Positions 23,951 to 31,763 of a DNA stretch of 35,071 nt are shown piece by piece. The notes below the pieces were generated by a model. It ran no database searches, was not told the origin of the DNA, and was given only the letters and a program-made list of their open reading frames with translations. Every line of letters begins with the position of its first letter. Position 1 is the stretch's first letter. The stretch is from JBBSEZ01 sp038239195 (GTDB lineage Bacteria > Planctomycetota > Planctomycetia > Gemmatales > Gemmataceae), in contig JBBSEZ010000041.1 in assembly GCA_038239195.1 (NCBI GenBank), forward strand, positions 1-35,071. Reading direction: 5' to 3'. The position numbers and the translations under genes are program-made.

Positions 23951-24673
23951 ATGAATTACGACCAGGCCTTCTTGCAGGACGTCCTCGACGCCCCCGACGA
24001 CGACACGCCTCGCCTCATCTACGCCGACTGGCTCGAAGACAACGGCGAGCCCGCCCGCGCCGAATTCATTCGCCTGCAAATTCGGCTGTGCCGCGAGGGC
24101 GGCTTCGGCGCCGCCGAGGCCGCCGAGATGGAGGCCCGCATCGAACAGTTGCGGCTCGCCCACGACGACGAATGGGCGGGCCCGGTCGTGAGCCACCTCG
24201 CCACCGGCTGGGGCTTCCAGCGCGGCTTCGTCGAGGCCGTCACCGGCGAGACGGAAACCTTCTGCGCCTGCGCCGACGAACTATTTGCGGCCAGCCCGAT
24301 CCACCGTCTCAAACTGATCGCCGCCCGGCCTTTCCTGCCGGACCTGTTCGCCAACCCTCTTCTCCTGCGCCTGTCGGCGCTCGACCTGACCGCCAACGGC
24401 ATCGGCGACGAGGGCATGATCCTGCTGGCCCGGTCGCGCTTCCTGCGCCCCCTCACGGCGCTTTGCCTCCGCTTCAACGCCATCACCCTGGAGGGCCTAC
24501 AGTCCTTGACCACCTCGCCCCACCTGAAGCGCCTGCGCTGGCTCGACCTGAGCAACAACAGCTTTGGCTTTCCGGGCGTGGTCCTCCTGAGGGGCTGGCC
24601 CCTCCTCGACCAGATCGTTCGCGTCGAGCTCGACAGCAGCCTCGGCGGCCCGCTTGCGCTGAAACGTCGCTAA
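23951..24673 (+). CDS. TIGR02996 domain protein with leucine-rich repeats
   Basis: The 240-residue protein opens with the planctomycete repeat-companion domain TIGR02996 (residues 1-45): AFLQDVLDAPDDDTPRLIYA followed by DWLEDNGEPARAEFIRLQ. Leucine-rich repeats follow from about residue 115 (LSALDLTANGIGDEGMILLA, LTALCLRFNAITLEGLQSL, LRWLDLSNNSFGFPGV). This pairing is common in Gemmata relatives, where the companion domain heads repeat proteins of unknown function. ATG 23951 begins the domain exactly; a GTG 15 nt upstream is less likely. No signal peptide. It ends before a strong hairpin shared with the convergent LysM gene. Confidence 0.92.
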   Translation: MNYDQAFLQDVLDAPDDDTPRLIYADWLEDNGEPARAEFIRLQIRLCREGGFGAAEAAEMEARIEQLRLAHDDEWAGPVVSHLATGWGFQRGFVEAVTGETETFCACADELFAASPIHRLKLIAARPFLPDLFANPLLLRLSALDLTANGIGDEGMILLARSRFLRPLTALCLRFNAITLEGLQSLTTSPHLKRLRWLDLSNNSFGFPGVVLLRGWPLLDQIVRVELDSSLGGPLALKRR

Positions 24674-24711
24674 ACGAAGCGGGCCTCCTCATCGGAGGCG
24701 CGCGAAAACAA

Positions 24712-24747
24712 CCGGGCCGCGCGTGCTCACAAGCCCGCGCGGCCCGG
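24712..24747. terminator. Bidirectional stem-loop between convergent genes
   Basis: CCGGGCCGCGCG (24712-24723) is mirrored perfectly at 24736-24747 around a 12-nt loop. It lies between the stop codons at 24673 and 24769, so it can end transcription from both sides. No long U-run is seen on either strand. Confidence 0.7.
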
Positions 24748-24768
24748 CCGTGTCGTCGCGAAATACTC

Positions 24769-26802
24769 TCAGGGCCGGGCGGATGGCCCCGCGCTGCGGA
24801 TGTGCGCCGCGTAGCGCTCGTGCAGGACGGAGGCGGACGGGACGAACACCTGATCGTCGATCCGCAGCCCGCCGTCGAGCTTCATGGTGGGCGAGCTCTG
24901 CGGGTGGTTGTGGTTGAACAGTTGCAAGGCGCCGGCGTAGGCGTCGGTCTCGTAGAACCGCTTGCTGATCGACAGCCAGGTGTCCGCGGCCTGGCACTTG
25001 TACACCGCCTCATCGTAGCTGATGACCCCGCGCGCCCCCGGACGAGGCGTCGGCCGAGCCGACGGCGCGGCCGCCGGCTGAAGCGGGACAGGCGTTGGCC
25101 TTACCGTCGGCGGCGCGGCCGGGATGGGGGTAAGTCGCTCCGACGCAGGCACCGGCGTCATCCGGACAGGGGGCGCCGCGCGGGGCGCCGGCGGATCGTA
25201 CGCTCGTCCCGGGCCACTCGACAGGTCCGCCGGTTGCCCGGCGGCGAGGCGCACCGACGAACTGTCGCCCGGGGGGCCCGCCTTGCCGCCCGGCGGCGTT
25301 GCAATCGGGGCCAGCAGCTTGCCGCGATCCTCCGCGTGGGGGTCATCGCCCGTTGACGCGGCCTTCGGCGGGTCGGGGTAAAACGTGCTGCGGTCGTCCT
25401 TTCTGAGGACGGGCGGGGCCCCTGGGGCCGTCGCGCCCGTCTTCTTTGGCGGGTTGGGGCCTGGGGGGAAATCGCTGCCCTTCTTCGGGAATGGCGGGCC
25501 CGCCTTCTCCGAACTTGCTCCGGGGGCGGGCAGAGGCGCCGGCACCTCAACGGAAACCATCGGGGTGGGCGGGCTCAGTTTCTCCGCAGCCGGGGGTGGT
25601 GGCGCTGGCGGCGCGGGAGGCGCCGGAGGATTGGGCGACGAGTCGGGCGCCGAGGCGGGAGGCGCCTTGAGGGCAACGGGAGGAGGCCCGCCTTTCCTGA
25701 CCGCCGGGGCCACTTCAACCCTCGGCGAGGAAGGCGGCCCCGAGGGAGGGCCCGACGGAGGCCCACTCGGCGGGGGCGGGTCAGGAGGCGCCACAGGCGC
25801 TGGCGGCGTTGAAGCCTCGCTGCCCGCTGGCGGTGGCGGCGCCGAGGGCCCCGACGGAGGCGCTGCCTTTGCGTCGATCTTGGGGGCGGCCGGCGCCGAG
25901 GGCTCGATCTTGATTTCCTCCCGCACGGGGGGAGGATTGACCGGGGACGGCGGCGCTTTCTCGGTCTTCCCGGCGGGCCTCTCCTCGCTGAGGGAGGGCA
26001 CCGTGACGGTTACGCCTCCCGAAGGGGAGGGCGGCGGAGGCGGGACCGCGGACGGGTTGCCCAGAGGCCCTTGCACCACCTCCGTGGGCGGGGCAATCGG
26101 CGGGGGCCCACCCGGCCCTTCTTGCGCGCGGGGAAGCACGAGCGCTGGAGCGGCAGGCGCTCCCTCCCCCGAGCCCGGGGGAGCAGCAGAAACGAGCTCG
26201 CTCGCCGTGGGGACGGAAGGGAATTTTGGCACGTACCAGGCCGCCTCGGAAGCAGAGGCCCCTGGAGCCGCAGGCAAGGTGGGTGCTTCCTCGATGGGCG
26301 GCGCGGGAGGCGTTGGCGGCGCCGGCGGTTCGGGCGCGGGCGGAGGCGCCGGCGGCGCGGGTGCTGGCGGAGGCGCCGGCGGCGCGGGCGCCGGCGCGGT
26401 TGGTGGCGGCGCGGGCGGAGGCGTCGGGGAGGGCTCGACGGCCGCAACCGGAATCACGTCGTTCTTCGGAAGGGGCGCCGCCGGCGCGGGCGGCCCCTCG
26501 ACGGAGGCCGAGGCCGGCGGGCTCGTCTGACGGGACGTTCCCTCCTTGCCCGGTTGCATGTCCGTCGCCCCTTTGCGCACTGCGGGAGGGAGCGGGTTGG
26601 GCGGCGCCGGGGGCGCCTTGGCGGGCGCTCCCTTCTCCGGGGCGCCTGCCGGCACATTCATCCGCGGCGAGGGCGTGTCCTTCAGCGCGACGTCGCCGCC
26701 CTCCGGGGCCGGCGGTTCGTGCAGCTTGTTCGCCAGCACCACGCCAACCAGGGCCAGGAACGCACACGACACTCCCAGGCCCGCCTTGTTCTCGCGTGTC
26801 AT
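24769..26802 (-). CDS. Membrane-anchored proline-rich protein with C-terminal LysM domain
   Basis: The 677-residue protein has a short cytoplasmic N-terminus (MTRENKAG), one membrane helix (LGVSCAFLALVGVVLANKL), and about 560 residues of Pro/Ala-rich low complexity. A LysM-like domain ends it (YKCQAADTWLSISKRFYETD, through ALQLFNHNHPQ, to IDDQVFVPSASVL, about 600-660). LysM binds N-acetylglucosamine-containing glycans such as peptidoglycan, so the protein could span from inner membrane to wall like a TonB-type spacer. The N-terminus resembles that of the LysM-MraZ protein at 27056-28378. Start ATG 26802 has AGGAGG nearby. The 253 bp before it hold no gene or clear promoter; readthrough from the rsmH row is possible. 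Confidence 0.85.
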   Translation of the reverse strand: MTRENKAGLGVSCAFLALVGVVLANKLHEPPAPEGGDVALKDTPSPRMNVPAGAPEKGAPAKAPPAPPNPLPPAVRKGATDMQPGKEGTSRQTSPPASASVEGPPAPAAPLPKNDVIPVAAVEPSPTPPPAPPPTAPAPAPPAPPPAPAPPAPPPAPEPPAPPTPPAPPIEEAPTLPAAPGASASEAAWYVPKFPSVPTASELVSAAPPGSGEGAPAAPALVLPRAQEGPGGPPPIAPPTEVVQGPLGNPSAVPPPPPSPSGGVTVTVPSLSEERPAGKTEKAPPSPVNPPPVREEIKIEPSAPAAPKIDAKAAPPSGPSAPPPPAGSEASTPPAPVAPPDPPPPSGPPSGPPSGPPSSPRVEVAPAVRKGGPPPVALKAPPASAPDSSPNPPAPPAPPAPPPPAAEKLSPPTPMVSVEVPAPLPAPGASSEKAGPPFPKKGSDFPPGPNPPKKTGATAPGAPPVLRKDDRSTFYPDPPKAASTGDDPHAEDRGKLLAPIATPPGGKAGPPGDSSSVRLAAGQPADLSSGPGRAYDPPAPRAAPPVRMTPVPASERLTPIPAAPPTVRPTPVPLQPAAAPSARPTPRPGARGVISYDEAVYKCQAADTWLSISKRFYETDAYAGALQLFNHNHPQSSPTMKLDGGLRIDDQVFVPSASVLHERYAAHIRSAGPSARP

Positions 26803-27055
26803 CGGCCTCGCCTCCTTTCCTCCGTTTCGACCGACCGGGCCGGTTGGGCGGGCACCGGCCCCCGTTCTCCGCGTTCTCGCCGCCGAATTATTCACGATGC
26901 GGTCGCGCCCGGCCGAGCCCATCCTCTCCCCGGGCGCCGGAATGACGATCGACCGGAGGGCACGAGCCCCCCGGTCCTTGTCTCCGACATGGCGCATCGT
27001 CTCGGCCCGACGCTCCAGGTCGCCCCAGAGCGCCGGGCTTGCCTTCTCGGCGCCA

Positions 27056-28378
27056 TCACTCGGCCGACGCCCGCGTCTTCTGCTGCGTGAAGCGGCGATA
27101 GCGGGCCGCATCCCACAGTTCGAAGTGATCGTCGAAGCCGACCAGCACCACCTCACGGTTCAGCCCGGCGAACGCCGCCAACCGCTCGGCGACGCCGACC
27201 GTGCCGTCCGCTTTGACCGTCGTCTTGACGGCCTGGGCGTAGTACAACCGCTTGAAGTTGCGCACGTCCACCTCGCGGGCCGACGATTGATCGAGGCGAT
27301 GGCCCATGCGGTCGAGGTGATCGGGGCTCGTCAGCCACAGGCACTTGTCGGTCCCCGGCGACAGCAAAACCGTCTCGCAGTTGCCGAGCTGGTCGCGGAG
27401 CGCCTTGGGCAGCACCAGCCCCTTGCCCTCGTCCATCCCCACCTGGAACGTGCCCGTCAAGGGCATCAACACCTTCGGCGCCGGCGCCGGCATCTTCGTC
27501 CGCACCATCGGCAGCGGCTTCAGCGCCCCCAGTTCCACCGGCAGCGTCGCGTCCATCGGCAACAGGACCGCCGTCCCGACGGTCAGCGTCGCGTCGCACT
27601 TCAGCGCCGGGTTGAGCTTCTCCAGGTCCGCGCACCGCTCGCTGCTCCCCAGAGTGAGCCGGGCGATCGTCTTCAACGTCTCACCCGCCATGCGAGCCCG
27701 GTACGTCTGCGTAGGAGCCTCCTTCGGCGCGGGCGCGGGCACCACCACGGGCACCATGGCGGGAGGGGGCCCTTCCTTCATCACCTCGATCCCCACGGAC
27801 GGCGCGAGGGGGACGACCGTCACCGCCGGCATGGGCGGGGTGGGCGGGGTGGGCGGGGTGGGCGGGGTGGGCTGGGTGGGCGGGGTGCGCGGGGCGACCG
27901 GGATGGTCGAGCCCTTCGGCTCGGGCATCGCCGGCACCGTGGCGGACGCCGGGATGAGGATCGGCTGCTGCTCGGTGCTCGGCAGGGGCGGCGGCAGCGG
28001 CGGGGTACCGGTCAGGCGCAACGGCGCCGGATCGGCCTTGGTCGCCGGCGTGGGCTTGAGCTCGGGCAACGGCTCGCCCGCGATGGGCGGCAGCGACCGC
28101 GCCGATTCGCAGACCGGGACCAGTTTGTCGTCCTTCTTGCCATTTTCCACCCGGGGCGGCTCGGGGCCATCGAGCTTCGGCCCCGCCACCTCGGACTGGG
28201 CGACGAGCGTCCCGCGCACGTCCCCAAGCGGGTAGGGGAAACCATCGAGCTTCGGCCCCGTCGCCTCGGACTGGGCGGCGGCCCGGTTGCCGTCGCGCAC
28301 TTTACAGGCCAGGATCACGCCGAGCAGGCAGAGCAGTCCGCCCAGCGCCATCCATCCATATTTGGTCTTACGGTTCAT
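27056..28378 (-). CDS. Membrane-anchored LysM-MraZ fusion protein
   Basis: The 440-residue protein has an N-terminal membrane helix (YGWMALGGLLCLLGVILACKV), a Pro/Thr-rich spacer with a TPP run, and a LysM-like domain (TYRARMAGETLKTIARLTLG through CADLEKLNPAL to VGTAVLLP, about 225-275). A MraZ-type double-repeat domain follows (about 309-430): GTFQVGMDEGKGLVLPKALR, then CLWLTSPDHLDRM, then AGLNREVVLVGFDDHFELWD. MraZ is normally a small cytoplasmic DNA-binding regulator of the division-wall cluster, encoded just before rsmH. Here it comes just after rsmH, overlapping it by 11 bp. Where the family has DxxxR in each repeat, this protein has D316xxxG and D391xxxG, so DNA binding is doubtful. If the N-terminus is inside, the MraZ part is outside the cytoplasm. 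Confidence 0.83.
   Translation of the reverse strand: MNRKTKYGWMALGGLLCLLGVILACKVRDGNRAAAQSEATGPKLDGFPYPLGDVRGTLVAQSEVAGPKLDGPEPPRVENGKKDDKLVPVCESARSLPPIAGEPLPELKPTPATKADPAPLRLTGTPPLPPPLPSTEQQPILIPASATVPAMPEPKGSTIPVAPRTPPTQPTPPTPPTPPTPPMPAVTVVPLAPSVGIEVMKEGPPPAMVPVVVPAPAPKEAPTQTYRARMAGETLKTIARLTLGSSERCADLEKLNPALKCDATLTVGTAVLLPMDATLPVELGALKPLPMVRTKMPAPAPKVLMPLTGTFQVGMDEGKGLVLPKALRDQLGNCETVLLSPGTDKCLWLTSPDHLDRMGHRLDQSSAREVDVRNFKRLYYAQAVKTTVKADGTVGVAERLAAFAGLNREVVLVGFDDHFELWDAARYRRFTQQKTRASAE
27832..27885. repeat. 9-bp minisatellite encoding the TPP run, G-quadruplex prone
   Basis: Six head-to-tail copies of TGGGCGGGG lie on the plus strand, the fifth with CTGGG in place of CGGGG. They encode the Thr-Pro-Pro run of the LysM-MraZ protein on the minus strand. 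Many closely spaced G-runs on the template strand could form quadruplexes and slip during replication, giving spacer-length variation. Confidence 0.8.
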
Positions 28379-29387
28379 CCGTGCTCCTCTCCTGCGAGGC
28401 GGCGTCGGGTCGGCCCGACCATCGCCTCGAGCGTCCGTACGTGCCGGGCCGTCCCGACACACTTCCATCCTGGGCCACTTCGCTCCGATCGCCCCCCGCT
28501 CGGACGGCCGCGCGCAGTTTGGCGCTGCGGGCCCGGGGGTTGTTGTTCGCTTCTTCCTCGCCCGCCTCGATCGGCTTGCGCGTAATCGCCTCCCACGTCT
28601 CCTTCACCCGAAACGCCTGCTTGACCAGCCGATCCTCCAACGAGTGGAAACTCACGATTGCCGCCCTCCCGCCCGGCCTCACACACCCGGGCAGCGCCGC
28701 CAGCAACCGCTCCAGCGCCCCCAGTTCGTCGTTGACCGCGATGCGCAACGCCTGAAAGGTGCGCGTCGCCGGGTCGATCGGGTTGCGCCCCTTGCCGCGC
28801 GGCACGCAACTCCGCACCAACTCGGCCAGTTGCTCGGTCGTCTCCACCGGATCGCGCTTGCGCCGCTCCACGATGCGCCGGGCGATGCGCCGGCTACAGC
28901 GCTCCTCGCCGTAGCGATAGATCGCGTCGGCCAGGTCGCGCTCGTTGAGCCGGCGCAACAGAGCGCTGGCCGGCTCGCCCTCCTCGGGATTCATGCGCAT
29001 GTCGAGCGGGCCCGGGCGGTTGAAGCTGAAGCCGCGCTCCGCCTCGTCGAGCTGGTCGGAGCAGATGCCGAGGTCGGCCAGCACGCCATCGACCTGCGCG
29101 ACGCCGAGGTCGTCCAGCACGGAGCGGAGGTCATCGAAACCGGCCTGCACGAGGGTAATGGGCAAGCCCTCCAGGCGCGGACGTGCCAGCGCCAGCATCG
29201 CCGGGTCTCGGTCGAGGCCGATCAGGCGCCCTTCCGGCCCCAGTTTCTCGGCAAGAAGGCGAGCGTGCCCGCCGGCGCCGAGGGTGACGTCGACGAACAC
29301 CTGGCCGGGCGCGGGGACCAGCGCTTCCAGCACTTCGCGGGGCAACACGGACACGTGGCGCGGGTTGTCTGGCTCGGAGCGGGTCAT
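28368..29387 (-). CDS. rsmH: 16S rRNA (cytosine(1402)-N4)-methyltransferase RsmH (MraW)
   Basis: The 339-residue enzyme methylates N4 of C1402 in the decoding centre of 16S rRNA with S-adenosylmethionine. Family hallmarks are HVSVLPREVLEAL (11-23), the SAM loop DVTLGAGGHA (34-43), LGICSDQLD (SSxQLD in most), GPLDMRMNP, VSFHSLEDRLVKQAF and NPRARSAKLRAA. Length exceeds the usual 300-315 because of an Arg/Ser-rich tail of about 40 residues. ATG 29387 precedes HVSVL by 10 residues, as is normal. In most bacteria the gene follows mraZ and precedes ftsL; here a LysM-MraZ fusion follows with an 11-bp overlap (ATGAACCGTAA), and no ftsL, ftsI or mur gene is near. Confidence 0.97.
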   Translation of the reverse strand: MTRSEPDNPRHVSVLPREVLEALVPAPGQVFVDVTLGAGGHARLLAEKLGPEGRLIGLDRDPAMLALARPRLEGLPITLVQAGFDDLRSVLDDLGVAQVDGVLADLGICSDQLDEAERGFSFNRPGPLDMRMNPEEGEPASALLRRLNERDLADAIYRYGEERCSRRIARRIVERRKRDPVETTEQLAELVRSCVPRGKGRNPIDPATRTFQALRIAVNDELGALERLLAALPGCVRPGGRAAIVSFHSLEDRLVKQAFRVKETWEAITRKPIEAGEEEANNNPRARSAKLRAAVRAGGDRSEVAQDGSVSGRPGTYGRSRRWSGRPDAASQERSTDEP

Positions 29388-29485
29388 GATGGGTGTCGGA
29401 CGATCGGGACGAAAGGACCAGAATGGTGCGTGTCGGGTGCGAGCTGGTCAGGCGGTTCCGACGCCTGGGTACGACACGGGGCGTT

Positions 29486-29513
29486 ACTATACCCGGACGC
29501 GGAGAGGAATCAA
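29486..29513 (-). promoter_or_regulatory. Putative sigma70-type promoter of rsmH
   Basis: Minus-strand TTGATT (29508-29513), 16 nt, TATAGT (29486-29491). Four and five of six matches. The start codon is about 100 nt downstream. It begins just after the stop of the upstream protease gene, so rsmH and the LysM-MraZ gene likely form their own transcript. Confidence 0.5.
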
Positions 29514-29518
29514 GCCCG

Positions 29519-30909
29519 CTAGTTGAGGGTGCTCAGCATCAGCACCAGCATGACCGCGCCGTTGTTGAGCCCGTGCGCGATCATGGGCGGGATTAGCGTC
29601 TCGCGCCACTCGCGCGCCAGGGCAAACGCCCCGGCGAGGGCCATCAGAACGGGAATGCCGAGCAGGCCCTGCGGGTGAACGGCGGCGAAGACGAAACTGC
29701 TGGCCACGGCGCTGAGCAGCACGCTGAAGGCCGGGTGCCATCGGCCGGTGGCCTCGCGTAAGTGGCGGTAGAGCACGCCGCGAAACATGATCTCCTCGAC
29801 CAGCGGGGCGAGCACGCAGGCGACAAGGGCGACTTGCAGCCAGGTCCAGGCGTCGGCGCGCAGGGCCAGGCCAACGATGGGATGAGCCGGGCCGAAGGGG
29901 CTCACCGGGTAGCCCAACTGGCGCGCCAGCCCCGTGAGTGCCAGCATGAGGAACAGGCCGGCGAGGACCAGCGGCAGCGCCGTGACGTAGGAGACGACGC
30001 CAAGGAAAAGCTCCAGCAGGGGCCGGCGGCCCGCGCCGAGCCCGAGGTCGCGCCGCACCTGCGACCAGGGCACGCCGCGCAGTACGGGCCAGGCCAGGGC
30101 GGCCAGGCTGGCGACCATGACCGCCGCCATCAGCAGGAGCCGGGCGTTGCTGGCGGGCAGCCAGCGCGTCGCGTAGCCGAGCACCTGAAAGAGCACCAGG
30201 TAGGCGGCGAACGTCTCGGCGTAGATCCCGCCGTTGCCGGAGAAGGAAAGCCCGCCGCGCAGAAGGCCGCGATGGCAGAGGAAGAGGCCCAGCAAGAGGA
30301 GGATGGCGCCGACGAAACCGCCGCCGAGGGTGAGCGCGAAACTGCCGAGTTGCACCACGGCCGAGCGCCGGGCGGCCGAAAGCAATCGTTCGCGCGCCTC
30401 CGGGTCGGGCCCGTTGGCGGGGGCCAGCGCCAGCTCGCCGAACCAGCCGAGCTGCTGGCGCAGTCGCTCCTGTTCGGCGCCGGTCAAAGCAGGAGGAGAA
30501 GGGCCCTCCTGGTAGCCGGTGTAGAGACGACGAGCAGTTCCGCCAGCGCGGGCTCGCCCTCGGGCGCCCGCGCCTCGCCGGCGGCCCAGTCGTGGTCGAG
30601 CCGGCGCAGCTCGCGCAGGGCCTCGCGCGGGCCGGCCAGTTCGCCGGCGACGACGGCGGAGCGCAGGCGCTGGTCGAACGGCCCGCGCGCCAGCAGGCCT
30701 TGGCCCTGGCGGTAGAGGTCCGTCGAGGAGGCACCGGGCACTCCGAGGTCGGCGAGACCAATCAGGTAGCGCGCCTGCATCAGAACCGTCACCAGGCGCA
30801 CGTCGCGGTTGTCGGCGGCCGGCGTGCGCCAGAAGCGCACCATGATGGTGGCGACCACCGCGAGGACGATGAGCCAGGCGAGCAGCGGCCGGCCCCGGCG
30901 CGCCGTCAC
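29519..30909 (-). pseudogene. CPBP-family intramembrane metalloprotease with a frameshift
   Basis: The gene encodes a multi-helix membrane protein of the CPBP (CAAX protease/bacteriocin-processing) family. The three catalytic motifs are intact: EEIMFRGVLYRHLR (EExxxR), FAAVHPQ (FxxxH) and HGLNN (HxxxN). The N-terminal part (helix LLAWLIVLAVVATIMV, then a helical region to ALAELL) is in one frame and continues about 45 residues later in another. Adding one base near 30533 joins them as AELL-RRLYTGYQ. Without it, translation stops at 30484. A sequencing error or a recent mutation are both possible. GTG 30909 overlaps the stop of the ROK gene as GTGA and is favoured; GTG 30930 is an alternative. 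The long cytoplasmic or lumenal N-terminal part before the core helices is unusual for the family. Confidence 0.8.
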
Positions 30910-31568
30910 TTCGGCGGTTCGTTCTGCCACAGGCGGGCCCCTCCGATGAAGGCGTTGCTGTTGTCGCCCGCCCGGGCCCCTGGCGGCAGGTCGTCGAGCT
31001 TCTTGACGTTCCCGCCACCGAGAACGACGTAGTCGGGCAGCAGGGCCTTGCGCAGGCGCTCGACCACGTCGAAGACGGCGGCCTGCCATTTGCGCCGCCC
31101 GCTCGCCTTCAGCCCGCCGGTGCCGACGTGCTCCTCGAAGGTGCGGCCCTTCTTGTAGGGCAGATGGCCGAGCTCCATCGGCGCGATCACGTTGTCGAGG
31201 ATCATCGTCGAGCCCAGACCGGTGCCCAGGCCGAGAAAGAGCATGCGCCCGCCCTCGTAACTGCCCAGCGCCTGCATGGCCGCATCGTTGATGATCTTGA
31301 CCGGCTTGCCCAGCGCCTGCGCGAAGTCAAAGCCCACCCAGCCCTTGCCGAGGTTGACCGGCTCCAGGGCGATGCGGCCGTTGACGACCGGTCCCGGGTA
31401 GCCGATGGTGATGGCGTCGTGGTCCCAGTCGCTCGTCGCGGCGCGCACGCCCTCCACCAGTTGCGCGGGCGTGAAGTCGGGCCCGGACGCGAACTTGCGG
31501 TGCTCCTCCTGGTCGGAGACCTTCACCTTCACTCCCGTCCCGCCGACGTCGACCACCAGTATCTTCAT
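30906..31568 (-). CDS. ROK-family sugar kinase (polyphosphate glucokinase-like)
   Basis: The 220-residue enzyme belongs to the ROK family of sugar kinases and is closest in layout to polyphosphate glucokinases, which phosphorylate glucose using polyphosphate or ATP. Motifs are the phosphate-1 loop VVDVGGTGVKVKV (5-17), GYPGPV, VNLGKGWVGFD, NDAAMQALG with the catalytic Asp, and LGLGTGLGS. It is shorter than typical members (about 250) and lacks the CxCGxxGCxE zinc motif of ROK regulators. It is the first gene before the CPBP protease (GTGA overlap). The divergent neighbour is a fructose-1,6-bisphosphatase. A TACAAT box (31596-31601, minus strand) precedes it without a good -35. Confidence 0.88.
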   Translation of the reverse strand: MKILVVDVGGTGVKVKVSDQEEHRKFASGPDFTPAQLVEGVRAATSDWDHDAITIGYPGPVVNGRIALEPVNLGKGWVGFDFAQALGKPVKIINDAAMQALGSYEGGRMLFLGLGTGLGSTMILDNVIAPMELGHLPYKKGRTFEEHVGTGGLKASGRRKWQAAVFDVVERLRKALLPDYVVLGGGNVKKLDDLPPGARAGDNSNAFIGGARLWQNEPPK

Positions 31569-31642
31569 GAAGCGCTCTCCGCGAGGAATGATGGCATTGT
31601 AGCAGGGGGGATTCTACGAGGGGGGCCCGATCCCTGCCCCCG

Positions 31643-31704
31643 ATTTAGCCGCCGAACTCAGCTCGGCGCGATGCCACCGCGCCCCGCAAGCGGGGCGGCT
31701 AAAT
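31643..31704. repeat. Nested inverted repeat in a divergent promoter region
   Basis: ATTTAGCCGCC (31643-31653) is mirrored exactly at 31694-31704, and an inner hairpin CCCCGC-AA-GCGGGG spans 31682-31695. It touches the predicted -35 of the fbp promoter, so it could affect initiation. The core GCGGGGCGGCTAAAT looks like a dispersed repeat. Nothing else was found in 31569-31763. Confidence 0.65.
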
Positions 31705-31732
31705 GGCACCCATGCCGCGCACTGGGTACAAT
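31703..31732 (+). promoter_or_regulatory. Putative sigma70-type promoter of fbp
   Basis: ATGGCA (31703-31708), 18 nt, TACAAT (31727-31732). The -10 has five of six matches. The start codon is 31 nt downstream. Confidence 0.42.
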
Positions 31733-31763
31733 GCCCCCGACGCCCGCCCCCGGAGCCCGCCCC

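Noticed and set aside
25385..26530. Long Gly/Ala-rich reading frame on the plus strand
   Set aside because: It is the antisense shadow of the Pro-rich minus-strand LysM gene; it has no domain or ribosome site.
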